This document shows, in pieces, positions 8,875-17,262 of a DNA stretch of 44,435 nt. The position numbers and the translations under genes are program-made. Under the pieces are notes generated by a model. It was not told where the DNA came from. It did no database searches and saw only the letters and a list, made by a program, of their open reading frames with translations. The stretch is from Mesorhizobium sp. GTDB lineage: Bacteria > Pseudomonadota > Alphaproteobacteria > Rhizobiales > Rhizobiaceae. The stretch is taken from positions 1-44,435 of the forward strand of contig JAIPUZ010000120.1 in NCBI GenBank assembly GCA_022833215.1, given 5' to 3'. How positions within the stretch are numbered: position 1 is the stretch's first letter; each line of letters opens with the position of its first letter.

Positions 8875-9867
8875 ATGCCGAAGCCTTCCCCCATTTCGCC
8901 GACCGTCGATTTCGACCGCGACGGGGTGCAGCACGGTTTCCTGCGCCTCCCCTACAGCCGCGACGATTCCGCCTGGGGCTCGGTGATGATCCCGATCTGC
9001 GTGGTCAGGAACGGTGACGGCCCGACGGCGCTGCTGAGCGGGGCCAATCATGGCGACGAATATGAAGGGCCGCTGGCGCTCTACGAACTGGCGCGCACGC
9101 TGGAGCCGGGCCAGGTTTCCGGCACGGTGATCATCGTGCCGGCCATGAACTATCCGGCCTTCCGCGCCGGCACGCGCACCTCGCCCATCGACAAGGGCAA
9201 CATGAACCGGTCGTTCCCCGGCAGGCCGGACGGCACGGCGACGCAAAAGATCGCCGATTATTTCCAGCGCGAACTGCTGCCGCGCGCCGACCTCGTCTTC
9301 GATTTCCATTCCGGCGGCCGCACGCTCGACTTCCTGCCCTATTGCGCGGCCCACATCCTGCCGGACAAGGCGCAGGAAGCGAAAGCCTTCGCGGCGGTGG
9401 AAGCCTTCGCGGCGCCGTTCTCGATGAAGATGCGCGAGATCGATGCCGTGGGCATGTACGACACGGCGGCGGAGGAAATGGGCAAGGTCTTCGTCACCAC
9501 CGAGCTTGGCGGCGGCGGTACGGCCCGTGCCGAAACCGTGCGCATTGCGAGAAGCGGCATCGCCAATGTGCTGCGCCATGCCGGCATTCTGGATGGCGTG
9601 GTCGGGAAGGCCCGAACCCGGTGGCTCGATATGCCATCCGACGATTGCTTCACCTTCGCCGAGGATGATGGCCTGTTCGAGACCATGGTGGACCTTGGCG
9701 AGGAGGTGCGTGAGGGTATGGTCATCGCGCGCATCCATTCCACAGGGCGCACCGGGGTCGCCCCGCATGAGGTCCGGGCGAAAATGTCCGGGCTCCTTGT
9801 GGCGCGGCACTTTCCCGGTCTCGTCAAGGCAGGCGACTGCATGTGCGTGCTGGCACAACAAGCCTGA
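8875..9867 (+). CDS. doeB: N-alpha-acetyl-L-2,4-diaminobutyrate deacetylase DoeB (EutE)
   Basis: 330-residue zinc hydrolase of the succinylglutamate desuccinylase/aspartoacylase (M14-like) family. The zinc-binding GANHGDEYEG gives H and E ligands, with a third ligand in FDFHSGG. The substrate-arginine region is NMNRSFPG and the catalytic glutamate probably lies in TTELGGGG. The C-terminal beta domain (from about residue 240) is typical of the family. It removes acetate from the DoeA product to yield diaminobutyrate. Last gene of the operon; it converges with the gene at 9901. Genes for the next steps (doeD, doeC) are not present. Confidence 0.9.
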   Translation: MPKPSPISPTVDFDRDGVQHGFLRLPYSRDDSAWGSVMIPICVVRNGDGPTALLSGANHGDEYEGPLALYELARTLEPGQVSGTVIIVPAMNYPAFRAGTRTSPIDKGNMNRSFPGRPDGTATQKIADYFQRELLPRADLVFDFHSGGRTLDFLPYCAAHILPDKAQEAKAFAAVEAFAAPFSMKMREIDAVGMYDTAAEEMGKVFVTTELGGGGTARAETVRIARSGIANVLRHAGILDGVVGKARTRWLDMPSDDCFTFAEDDGLFETMVDLGEEVREGMVIARIHSTGRTGVAPHEVRAKMSGLLVARHFPGLVKAGDCMCVLAQQA

Positions 9868-9900
9868 CCGCACCGCCGAACGCCTGGCCCTCCGGATGCG

Positions 9901-10692
9901 TTACGCCATCGCTCCTGCGGCATGCCGGAGGCTGTCGGCGAGCAATCCGGCCCAGCCATCCACAGCCTGCCTGCCGCTGGTCAGATCGTTGCGGATCTCG
10001 AATTCGACGCAGGGATAGCCGCGCTTCTCGCCATGGACGGGAATGGCGTAATCGGTGTCGTCGCTCACCGCATAAGGCTGGTTCACGCCCACCTCGTAAT
10101 CGGTGTTGGCTTCGAGATAACGCACGATCTGCGGCGACAGGACAGGATCGCGGTTGAACAGCACGCCGATCTGCCACGGGCGGGAAACGCCCTTGTAGAC
10201 CGGCGTGAAGGAATGCACGGTAGCCAGGATCGTCCTGCGTCCTGCCGCATCGCGCGCGTCGAGCGCATGTGTCACCGCGTCGTGGAACGGCTGGAATATC
10301 TCCGCGACCCGCGCCCCGGTTTCTTCGGGAGACAGGTTCGCGTTGCCCGGAATGACGGTGGTCTCGCTGATGGCGGGAATGAAGGACGCCACGTCGGGCT
10401 GGCGATTGCAGTCGCAGACCAGTCGCGAATAGCGCTGCATGTAGAGCGGCGCGTCAAGCAGCCTGGCAAGCTCCATGGCGATGTCGCGGGCGCCGATGTC
10501 CCACGCGATATGCCGTGAACGGTCCGCCTCGTCGAGGCCCAGCGTGCCGAGGCTGACCGGAAGCAGACGTCCGGCATGTTCGCAGATCAGGAAGAAATCC
10601 GATCCGCCCTGCGGGTTGAAAACCTCCAGCGGGTGCGGCTCGTCCGCGGCCAGAAGCCGATGCGGCAAGGCGGCGGCAGGCTGTGGCGACAT
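9901..10692 (-). CDS. N-formylglutamate amidohydrolase-family protein
   Basis: 263 residues of the N-formylglutamate amidohydrolase (HutG-like) family. Visible blocks include FFLICEHAGRLLP near the N-terminus, HIAWDIGARDIAMELARLLDAPLYMQRYSRLVCDCNR, and a C-terminal CVEFEIRNDL. Family members use zinc to release an acyl or formyl group from an amino acid. I start at ATG 10692, which has GGAGGG upstream; an open frame extends further to 10776 but runs through the promoter region. It is divergent from livG and shares a 126-base regulatory gap with it. No hut genes are nearby, so its substrate is probably that of the adjacent Liv-type cluster rather than histidine-derived N-formylglutamate. Confidence 0.82.
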   Translation of the reverse strand: MSPQPAAALPHRLLAADEPHPLEVFNPQGGSDFFLICEHAGRLLPVSLGTLGLDEADRSRHIAWDIGARDIAMELARLLDAPLYMQRYSRLVCDCNRQPDVASFIPAISETTVIPGNANLSPEETGARVAEIFQPFHDAVTHALDARDAAGRRTILATVHSFTPVYKGVSRPWQIGVLFNRDPVLSPQIVRYLEANTDYEVGVNQPYAVSDDTDYAIPVHGEKRGYPCVEFEIRNDLTSGRQAVDGWAGLLADSLRHAAGAMA

Positions 10693-10818
10693 GGATGCCC
10701 TCCGATGTACGAAATTGTACAAAATCGCTATTCCCCTTCTACTTGTATCTTTTGGTTGACGCAAACGCCTATTCACGAATACGCTTGTTTCAGCAGCAAA
10801 CGGGGAACGATAGCGAGC
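10693..10818. promoter_or_regulatory. Divergent control region with TGTAC inverted repeat
   Basis: AT-rich gap between the amidohydrolase gene and livG. A perfect inverted repeat TGTAC-GAAATT-GTACA spans 10706-10721; on the minus strand it contains TACAAT, a good -10 for the amidohydrolase gene. On the plus strand TTGACG (10756-10761) could be the livG -35. The RpiR regulator of this cluster is the natural candidate ligand, because ATGTACGA recurs upstream of livK at 17153-17160. Confidence 0.45.
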
Positions 10819-11610
10819 GTGTCAGCGCCGGAAGTCATCACTGCGGACAATCTGTCCCGCCGCTTCGGCGGACTGGTGGCGGTCGAGGGCTATTCGCTGG
10901 TGTTACGCGCCGGCGAACTCGTCGGGCTGATCGGACCCAATGGCGCGGGCAAGACGACAGCCTTCAATCTGTTGACCGGGGTCATCCGGCCGACATCCGG
11001 GCGCATCCGGATCGCCGGCGAGGACCTTACCGGGCGAGCGCCCAATGTGCTGGCGCGCCACGGCGTCGCCCGCACGTTCCAGAACATCCGCCTGTTCAGC
11101 GACCTTTCCGTTCTCGAAAACATCATGTGCGGTGCGCACATGCGCTATGGCGCTTCCATCTTTCCTACCTTGTTCCAGTTGCCGGCCTTTCGCCGCGCCG
11201 AGCGCAGGATTGAACAAAGGGCGATGGAAATATCGGAACTGACCGGGCTTACCCATCTGATGGAACGACGCGCCGGCGACCTTTCCTATGGCGACCAGCG
11301 CCGGGTCGAGATCGCGCGCGCACTCGCCAGTGAGCCAGCCGCCTTGCTGCTTGACGAACCGGCAGCCGGCCTCAACCCGTCGGAGACGGAAACGCTGGTC
11401 AGCCTGATACGCAGGATCAACCGGCAGCTGGGCGCCGCCGTGATGGTCGTCGAGCACGACATGCGGCTGGTCATGGGATTGTGCCAGCGCATTCAGGTGC
11501 TCAATCGCGGCCGGCTGGTGGCGGACGGCACGCCAGCCGAGGTGCAGAACGATCCCGGCGTCATCGAAGCCTATCTCGGCACCCGCAGAAATGGCGGCGC
11601 AAATGCTTGA
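10819..11610 (+). CDS. Branched-chain amino acid-type ABC importer ATPase (LivG-like)
   Basis: 263-residue ATPase of the hydrophobic amino acid transporter (HAAT) family. It has Walker A GPNGAGKTT (39-47), the LivG-type insertion after the Q-loop (TFQNIRLFSDLSVLENIMCGAHMRYG), signature LSYGDQRRVEIARAL, Walker B LLLDEPAAGLNP and the C-terminal IEAYLG box. The start is GTG 10819 (MSAPEVITADNLSRRF), matching LivG length; an open frame reaches upstream through the promoter gap but that part does not look like protein. First gene of a livG-livF-livH-livM-hydrolase operon, overlapping livF by 20 bases. Substrate unknown. Confidence 0.88.
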   Translation: MSAPEVITADNLSRRFGGLVAVEGYSLVLRAGELVGLIGPNGAGKTTAFNLLTGVIRPTSGRIRIAGEDLTGRAPNVLARHGVARTFQNIRLFSDLSVLENIMCGAHMRYGASIFPTLFQLPAFRRAERRIEQRAMEISELTGLTHLMERRAGDLSYGDQRRVEIARALASEPAALLLDEPAAGLNPSETETLVSLIRRINRQLGAAVMVVEHDMRLVMGLCQRIQVLNRGRLVADGTPAEVQNDPGVIEAYLGTRRNGGANA

Positions 11611-12325
11611 GGTGCGTGAGCTGCATGTGTTTCGCGGCGCTACCCATGTGCTCAAGGGCATCTCGCTCGACGTGCGCGCGGGCGAGATGGCGGCGCTGAT
11701 CGGCGCCAACGGAGCCGGCAAATCGACCACATTGCAGACGCTTTCGGGGCTGTTGCGGCCACGTTCGGGAACCGCCGCCTTCAGGGGAACCTCGGGGCCC
11801 GTCGATCTCACCCGCGCGGCGCCCGAGCGCATCGTCGGCGAGGGGCTGGTGCAGTCGCCGGAGGGGCGGCAGATCTTCCACTCGCTCAGCGTGGCGGAAA
11901 ACCTTGCCATGGGCGCTTATCTGCGGACCGACCGCAACGAGGTGCGCCGCACGCTGGAGCGTGTGCATGACCTGTTTCCGATCCTGAAAGAGCGCGCGAG
12001 CGCGGCCGGCGGCACCCTGTCGGGAGGCGAACAGATGATGCTCGCCATCGGCCGCGCGCTTCTGGCGCAGCCCCGGCTCCTGCTGCTTGATGAACCCTCG
12101 CTCGGACTGGCCCCGCAGATGATCGAGCGCATCTTCGACGTGATCGCGACCCTGAAGCAACAGGGCACGACGATCCTGCTGGTCGAGCAGAACGCCGCCA
12201 TGGCGCTCGACATCGCCGACCGGGCCTATGTGCTTGAAAACGGCGTCATCACCTTGTCGGGAACGGGGCCGGAACTTGCCGGCAACGACCGCGTGCGGCG
12301 GGCCTATCTGGGGATGGCGCAATGA
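11591..12325 (+). CDS. Branched-chain amino acid-type ABC importer ATPase (LivF-like)
   Basis: 244-residue second ATPase of the HAAT importer. It has Walker A GANGAGKST, LivF-type EGRQIFHSLSVAENLAMGAY, signature LSGGEQMMLAIGRAL, Walker B LLLDEPSLGLAP, and a C-terminal VRRAYLG. It would pair with the LivG-like protein on the LivHM channel. It starts inside livG (ATG 11591; ATG 11603 is an alternative) and its stop overlaps the livH start by four bases (ATGA), so translation is probably coupled. Confidence 0.88.
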   Translation: MAAQMLEVRELHVFRGATHVLKGISLDVRAGEMAALIGANGAGKSTTLQTLSGLLRPRSGTAAFRGTSGPVDLTRAAPERIVGEGLVQSPEGRQIFHSLSVAENLAMGAYLRTDRNEVRRTLERVHDLFPILKERASAAGGTLSGGEQMMLAIGRALLAQPRLLLLDEPSLGLAPQMIERIFDVIATLKQQGTTILLVEQNAAMALDIADRAYVLENGVITLSGTGPELAGNDRVRRAYLGMAQ

Positions 12326-13212
12326 GCCAGTATGTCTTCCAGCAGATCATCAACGGGCTGGCGCTGGGCAGCCTCTACGCGCTGGTGGCCATCGGCTTTT
12401 CGATGATCTACGGCATCGTGCGGCTGATCAATTTCGCCCATGGCGATCTGGTGATGATCGGCGCGTTCACCACGCTTGGCCTCGTCGCCTACGGCGTGCC
12501 ATGGCCGCTGATCCTGATGTTCGTGCTGCTGGTCGGCGCGCTGGCCGGGATGACCATCGAGGCGACGGTGTTCCGCCCGATGCGCGGCGCGCAGCAGGTC
12601 ACTGGCTTCATCGCCACGCTGGCGGTCTCGATCGTCATCCAGAACACCGGCCTGATGATCTTGTCGGGCCAGCCGCGCAACTTCCTGTTCCCGGCTTTCA
12701 TGCGCCAGCGCGTCCAGCTCGGTTCGGTCAGCGCCTCGCTCACCGATCTCACCATCATCGGACTGACGGTGGCGCTGATCGCGCTGCTGCTCGTCATCGT
12801 CTACCGCACGCGATTGGGCGCTGCGATGCGCGCCACCGCCGACAATCTGACGGCGGCGCGGCTGATGGGCATCGCCGTCAACCGCACGATCCTCACCGCC
12901 TTCGCCATCGGTTCGGCACTGGCCGCCGCGGCCGGCCTGCTGTGGGGCGGCAAGTTCGGGCAGATCGATCCGCTGCTCGGCTTCGCGCCGGGGCTGAAAG
13001 CCTTCATCGCCTGCGTGATCGGCGGCGTGGGCTCGATCGGCGGTGCCATGCTGGGCGGCTATCTGCTGGGGCTGGCCGAAGTGCTGTTCGTCGGCTTGCT
13101 GCCACCTCAGTTTGCCGGCTATCGCGACGTGTTCGTGTTCACGCTGCTGATCGTCATCCTGCTTCTCAAGCCATCGGGACTGTTCGTGCGCCATGTCGAA
13201 GAAAGAGCCTGA
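12322..13212 (+). CDS. Branched-chain amino acid-type ABC importer permease (LivH-like)
   Basis: 296-residue membrane protein. It opens with the LivH hallmark QQIINGLALGSLYALVAIGFSMIYGIVRLINFAHGD, followed by about eight hydrophobic segments, and has the conserved GLKAFIACVIGGVGSIGGAMLGG loop near residue 220-245. It forms the HAAT channel with LivM. It overlaps livF by four bases and is followed one base later by the preferred livM start. Confidence 0.9.
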   Translation: MSQYVFQQIINGLALGSLYALVAIGFSMIYGIVRLINFAHGDLVMIGAFTTLGLVAYGVPWPLILMFVLLVGALAGMTIEATVFRPMRGAQQVTGFIATLAVSIVIQNTGLMILSGQPRNFLFPAFMRQRVQLGSVSASLTDLTIIGLTVALIALLLVIVYRTRLGAAMRATADNLTAARLMGIAVNRTILTAFAIGSALAAAAGLLWGGKFGQIDPLLGFAPGLKAFIACVIGGVGSIGGAMLGGYLLGLAEVLFVGLLPPQFAGYRDVFVFTLLIVILLLKPSGLFVRHVEERA

Positions 13213-13213
13213 C

Positions 13214-14224
13214 ATGGCGGCAGCCCGCAGCTTCACCGGGCCGGTCGCCGGCATCGCCGTCCTGTGCGCCTGCGCCGTGCTGGTCTATGGCGCACAGGCC
13301 AGGCTCAGCCCCTATCTGGTGACGCTGCTCGCCATCACGCTCATCAATGTGGCGCTGGCCGTTTCGCTCAACATCAGCAACGGGCTGGCCGGCCTGTTCT
13401 CGCTCGGTCACCCGGCCTTCATGACCATCGGCGCCTACGTCTCGGCGGTTCTGACCTTCCCGCCGGGGCGCAAGGACTTCATGCTGCCGGACCTGCCGTC
13501 GTTCCTGATGACGACCCAGTTGCCGCTGCTGCCGGCGCTGGCGGTGGCCGGCATGATCGGCGCGGTCATCGCCTTCCTCGTCGGCCTGCCGGTGCTGCGG
13601 CTGAAAGGCCATTATCTGGCCGTGGCGACGCTGGGCCTGATCGTCATCGTGCAGGGGCTGGCCACCAACTGGAGCGGCCTGACAAGGGGTGGATCGGGCC
13701 TCAACGGCATTCCGAGGCTCACCGGCATCTGGTGGTGCTTCGGCTTTGCCGCTCTGGTCGTCTACACGGCGCTGCGCCTGAAATTCTCCTCGCTGGGCCG
13801 GGCGATGATGGCCACGCGCGAAAATGCGCTGGCGGCTGAAAGCTCCGGCGTCAGCACCTATCGCATCCGTATGCTGGCCTTCGTGCTCGGCGCTTTCTTC
13901 GCCGCCATCGCCGGCGGTCTCATGGTCCATCTGATCACCGTTGTGACGCCCAAATCCTATTCCGTGGTGCTGGCTTTCAACCTTGTCGCCATGGTGGTGA
14001 TCGGTGGAACCGGCAGCATCACCGGCTCCATTGTCGCCGCCATTGCGCTGACCGGATTGTCGGAAGCCGTGCGCCCGCTGGAGGAAAAGCTCGGCCTCTA
14101 CGGCCTCAGCCAGGTCATCGTGGCGCTGGGCCTGATCCTGGTCCTGTTCTTCCGCCCGAACGGGTTGCTGGGTTCCGGCGAGCCGCGTTTCGTGCGTCGC
14201 ATCTTCGGAGGTTCCCTGCCATGA
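13214..14224 (+). CDS. Branched-chain amino acid-type ABC importer permease (LivM-like)
   Basis: 336-residue membrane protein. It has the LivM-type block NVALAVSLNISNGLAGLFSLGHPAFMTIGAYVSA, the LKGHYLAVATLGL segment and FNLVAMVVIGGTGSITGSIVAA. I prefer ATG 13214, behind GAAGAAAGAG, over ATG 13193 inside livH, which has no visible ribosome site. The stop overlaps the next gene by four bases (ATGA), tying a soluble hydrolase to the transporter operon. Confidence 0.87.
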   Translation: MAAARSFTGPVAGIAVLCACAVLVYGAQARLSPYLVTLLAITLINVALAVSLNISNGLAGLFSLGHPAFMTIGAYVSAVLTFPPGRKDFMLPDLPSFLMTTQLPLLPALAVAGMIGAVIAFLVGLPVLRLKGHYLAVATLGLIVIVQGLATNWSGLTRGGSGLNGIPRLTGIWWCFGFAALVVYTALRLKFSSLGRAMMATRENALAAESSGVSTYRIRMLAFVLGAFFAAIAGGLMVHLITVVTPKSYSVVLAFNLVAMVVIGGTGSITGSIVAAIALTGLSEAVRPLEEKLGLYGLSQVIVALGLILVLFFRPNGLLGSGEPRFVRRIFGGSLP

Positions 14225-14850
14225 ACGCACCGCGCCCGCGCGACATCTACGCCTCGCGCATCCAGCCGATCGTGGCCGGACGCACCGGCCTCCTAATCAT
14301 CGATGCCCAGAACTGGGTGATGGACGAACCCAACCGCCAGCCCCGGCCGACCTTCTACCGGCAGGCGCGCGAAACCGTCATCCCCAACCTGCAAAGGCTG
14401 GCGGCGGCCTGCCGCCGGCAAGGCATCGAGGTGATCTATACGGTGATGGAGAATTTCACGCAGGACGGCCGCGACCGCAGCCTCGACTACAAGCTGTCGA
14501 ACTTCTTCATCGCCAGAGGTTCGCATGACGCCAGGGTGATCGACGAACTGGCCCCGTTCGGCGACGAGATGGTCATCCCCAAGACCTCGTCCAGCCTCTT
14601 CAACTCGACCAACTTCGAATATCTGGTGCGCAATATCGGCCTCGACACCATCATCGTCACCGGCTTCCTCACCGACCAGTGCGTCGACCACACCATCCGC
14701 GACGGCGCCGATCGCGGCTTCCACATGATCTGCGTCAGCGACGGCTGCGCCACCGACACGCAGGAGCGCCATGTCGCGGCGCTCGCCGCCTTCAGGGGTT
14801 ACTGCCGCACCGAGACCACCGCCAGCCTGCTTGAACAGATCGGCTCCTGA
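14221..14850 (+). CDS. Isochorismatase-family cysteine hydrolase (copy 1)
   Basis: 209 residues of the isochorismatase-like fold, which includes nicotinamidase, N-carbamoylsarcosine amidohydrolase, biuret hydrolase and ureidoacrylate hydrolase. The catalytic triad can be read as D28 (LLIIDAQN), K121 (VIPKTSSSLFNST) and C154 (GFLTDQCVD). Such enzymes hydrolyse amide, carbamoyl or enol-ether bonds through a cysteine nucleophile. It is translationally coupled to livM (ATGA), so it probably acts on the imported compound. It converges with the glutamine-synthetase-like gene. A paralogue with the same residue numbering lies at 18485-19120. Exact substrate not predictable. Confidence 0.85.
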   Translation: MNAPRPRDIYASRIQPIVAGRTGLLIIDAQNWVMDEPNRQPRPTFYRQARETVIPNLQRLAAACRRQGIEVIYTVMENFTQDGRDRSLDYKLSNFFIARGSHDARVIDELAPFGDEMVIPKTSSSLFNSTNFEYLVRNIGLDTIIVTGFLTDQCVDHTIRDGADRGFHMICVSDGCATDTQERHVAALAAFRGYCRTETTASLLEQIGS

Positions 14851-14857
14851 CCGGCGT

Positions 14858-16174
14858 TCAGTAAGCCGCGCGGTAGCGGGAGCATTGCTCCTCATCGGAA
14901 AGGTTGCGCATCAGCTCCGCCTCGAAGCGCTTGTGGGCGAGGTAGGCGCTCCTGAGATCGGCCCCGATCATCGCGTCCATATCGGCGTCCGCCTCGAACA
15001 GATCGAGCGCCGCGTCCAGCGATTGCGGCAGGCGGGTGATGCCGAGCCGTTTCAGTTCCTGTTGCGGCAGGTTCTGCGGCGCGCCCTCGCACACCTCGGC
15101 GACCGACAGGCCGCGATCCAGCCCGTGGAGCCCTGCGGCGAGGATGGCGCCCAGCACCAGATAGGGACTTGCCGCCGCATCGGCGGCCCGGAACTCGAAA
15201 TGATACTGGTGCGATATGTCCCCGCCGGCGCCGGCGAAGACCGGGCAGATGCGGACACCGGCCTCGCGGTCGCGATAGCCCAGATTGTTGTATGCCGCAC
15301 TCCAGCGATTGGGGGTCAGTCGCAGATAGGAGATGGTCGAGGCGGCGGTCAGCGCGGTGATCGAGGGCATCTTGGCGAGTATGCCGGAAATGAACGCCCC
15401 GGCTGTTTCGGACAATCCGTCCCTGTGGCCCGGATCGTGGTTCACGGGGCGGCCGGTCGCCGCCTCGAACAGGCTGAAGTGGACATGCACGCCGTTGCCG
15501 ACGGCATCGGGCCGCAGGATCGGAGTGAAGCTGACCCTCCTGCCGAGCCGGGTGGCCACGGCGCGTGCAGTCTCGCGCACAGCGACCGCCTGATCCGCCG
15601 CCGTCACGCCGACCGCAGGCCCTACCGTGACCTCGTACTGCATCGGGCCGAATTCGGGCATGAAGGTGTCGAGTTCCAGACCCGCCTGCTGCAACGCGCC
15701 GAGGTAGGTTTCCGCGAACAGGTCCTGCCGGCGGAAGGCGTCGAGCGCATAGCTGGCGTTGGGCCGCTCGTCGACGCCGTCATAGACGAACTCGTGCTCG
15801 AAGGCCGCGCGCACGCGCAGGCCGTGACGCTCCTCCAGCGAGGCCACCACGCGCTTGAGGAAAGAGCGCGGACATACCGGCCACGGCGTGCCGTCGAGCA
15901 GACAGATATCGCCCATGATGAAATTCTCGGCCGCATGATCAGGGCCGAAATCCACCCGGACATGCGTATCGGGATCGGGAACCAGAACCGTGTCGCCGAA
16001 CGGCCCCCACGGGCTGGGCGCGATCGGGCCGTGCGCCGTGATCATGCTGTTGGTCGGCGTCCAGCCTATGCCCTTGCGCAGCCGCGTCTCGTAATCGCGC
16101 GCGGGAAACCCCTTCCCCCGCACCTGGCCGGCGAGATCGCTGGTGCACAGCATGACGATTTCTTCGCGTTTCAT
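14858..16174 (-). CDS. Glutamine synthetase-family ligase (GlnA/PuuA-like)
   Basis: 438 residues with the glutamine-synthetase catalytic fold. Active-site blocks are FEHEFVYDG (metal glutamate), MPEFGPMQYEVTVGP (second glutamate), GNGVHVHFSLF (ATP/glutamate loop with His), LTPNRWSAAYNN and HFEFRAADAAASPYLVLGAI (arginine-containing E-x-R motif). It lacks the adenylylation-loop region of housekeeping GlnA and is in a catabolic context, so gamma-glutamylation of an amine (as by PuuA) is more likely than ammonia assimilation. Its ATG 16174 directly abuts the stop of the RpiR gene (TGAATG), so the two form a tightly coupled pair. The acceptor amine is unknown. Confidence 0.82.
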   Translation of the reverse strand: MKREEIVMLCTSDLAGQVRGKGFPARDYETRLRKGIGWTPTNSMITAHGPIAPSPWGPFGDTVLVPDPDTHVRVDFGPDHAAENFIMGDICLLDGTPWPVCPRSFLKRVVASLEERHGLRVRAAFEHEFVYDGVDERPNASYALDAFRRQDLFAETYLGALQQAGLELDTFMPEFGPMQYEVTVGPAVGVTAADQAVAVRETARAVATRLGRRVSFTPILRPDAVGNGVHVHFSLFEAATGRPVNHDPGHRDGLSETAGAFISGILAKMPSITALTAASTISYLRLTPNRWSAAYNNLGYRDREAGVRICPVFAGAGGDISHQYHFEFRAADAAASPYLVLGAILAAGLHGLDRGLSVAEVCEGAPQNLPQQELKRLGITRLPQSLDAALDLFEADADMDAMIGADLRSAYLAHKRFEAELMRNLSDEEQCSRYRAAY

Positions 16175-17098
16175 TCAGTCTGCTCCAGTCGGCTCATCGC
16201 TCTTCTGCGGAGATCGGTTGAACTCCGATTCACGCGGCGCAAAGGGCTTGCGCAGCGCCTCCAGCATTTCCATGCGTTCGCGTCCGGCGTCGCCGCGCCT
16301 CAGGGCCACCGCCCCCACCAGCGCCTCCGCCAGCGCCAGACCAATGGTCAGCACGTCGAAGATCGATGGCGACGAGACCGGAAAGCGCAGCACATGACGG
16401 GCCGACCGCACGGCAGGCGACTGCCAGTTGTCCGTCAGCAGCACCACGGTCGCCCCGCGGCGGGCGGCCGCCGCGGTGAACTCGATCACATCCTGCTGGT
16501 AGCGGCGCACATCTATGGCGACGAGGACGCTCGACTTGCCCATGTCGAGCAGGTTCTGCGGCCAGGTCTGCGTCTGGCCGTCGATGACCGTCACGCGGCC
16601 GCGCAAGGCCGTCAGGAGGTCCGCGAAATAGCGTACGAGATTGAACGAATAACGCCCGCCGACCAGATGGATGTCGCGCCGCTCATTGGCCAGAAGCGCC
16701 GCCACCTCATCGAACTCCGCCAATGTGTTGCTCTGGCGCAGCGTCTTGAGATGTTCCTCCATGGTGAGCACGAAGCTATCCAGAAAGCCGCCCTGCCCGC
16801 TTTCCGGCGCCCGCGGCTGCGTTTCGAAACGCAGCAGCGGCGATTGCAGGGTCTGCTCGATATGCTGGTGGAGCGCCGCCTGGAAATCGGCATAGACGGA
16901 AAAGCCGAGGCGCTTGACGAGGCGCAGCACCGTCGCTGTCGAGACGCCGCTTTCGTGAGCGAACTCGGCAACCGTGCGCAAGCCCGCCATGGGATAGTTG
17001 TCCATCAGGTAGCGGGCCGCACGGGCCTCGCGTGCGCCGAGCGAGGGCAGTTCATCGCGCAGGCGTTTCACCAGATCCGCAGTGTCGGAATATGTCAT
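16175..17098 (-). CDS. MurR/RpiR-family transcriptional regulator
   Basis: 307 residues. The N-terminal HTH domain (about 1-80) includes GLRTVAEFAHESGVSTATVLRLVKRLGFSVYADFQ. A C-terminal SIS domain (about 130-270) contains DIHLVGGRYSFNLVRYFADLL and SVLVAIDVRRYQQDVIEFTAAAARRGATVVLLTD. RpiR proteins usually sense a phosphosugar through the SIS domain, but members also control amino-acid and amine catabolism. It sits divergent from livK and upstream of the ligase gene, so it is the probable local regulator of the whole 9901-19120 cluster. Confidence 0.87.
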   Translation of the reverse strand: MTYSDTADLVKRLRDELPSLGAREARAARYLMDNYPMAGLRTVAEFAHESGVSTATVLRLVKRLGFSVYADFQAALHQHIEQTLQSPLLRFETQPRAPESGQGGFLDSFVLTMEEHLKTLRQSNTLAEFDEVAALLANERRDIHLVGGRYSFNLVRYFADLLTALRGRVTVIDGQTQTWPQNLLDMGKSSVLVAIDVRRYQQDVIEFTAAAARRGATVVLLTDNWQSPAVRSARHVLRFPVSSPSIFDVLTIGLALAEALVGAVALRRGDAGRERMEMLEALRKPFAPRESEFNRSPQKSDEPTGAD

Positions 17099-17262
17099 GC
17101 ATCCTCACCCATATTTGTATCAAACCAGACAAATCGCCAGATAGAAAGAAAAATGTACGATTCGATTGACTCTTCCCGGCGCCTCTGTTGATCTAGACGA
17201 AAGAGACGCATCCTGCATTCCGGTTTGCGGGTTCAACGAAAACAGCAAAGGGGAAGACGGCA
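17099..17262. promoter_or_regulatory. Divergent promoter region between rpiR and livK
   Basis: AT-rich gap. ATGTACGA at 17153-17160 repeats the core of the TGTAC palindrome at 10706-10721. TTGACT (17166-17171) is a plausible livK -35, though no good -10 follows at 17 bases. TTTGT-N10-ACAAA at 17114-17133 is a further weak inverted repeat. Probable site of RpiR control over both directions. Confidence 0.4.

Noticed and set aside
9901-10692. Assignment as hutG of histidine degradation
   Set aside because: Family fits, but no hutU, hutH or hutI lies nearby and the gene shares its control region with the Liv-type cluster.
14858-16174. Housekeeping glutamine synthetase GlnA
   Set aside because: The sequence is of the shorter GlnA3/PuuA-like type, and the neighbours are catabolic, not glnB or nitrogen-control genes.
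14771-17191. An 806-codon open frame on the plus strand
   Set aside because: It is antisense to the glutamine-synthetase-like and RpiR genes and, in its translation, is rich in Arg/His/Gly with no domain. High GC keeps the antisense frame open.
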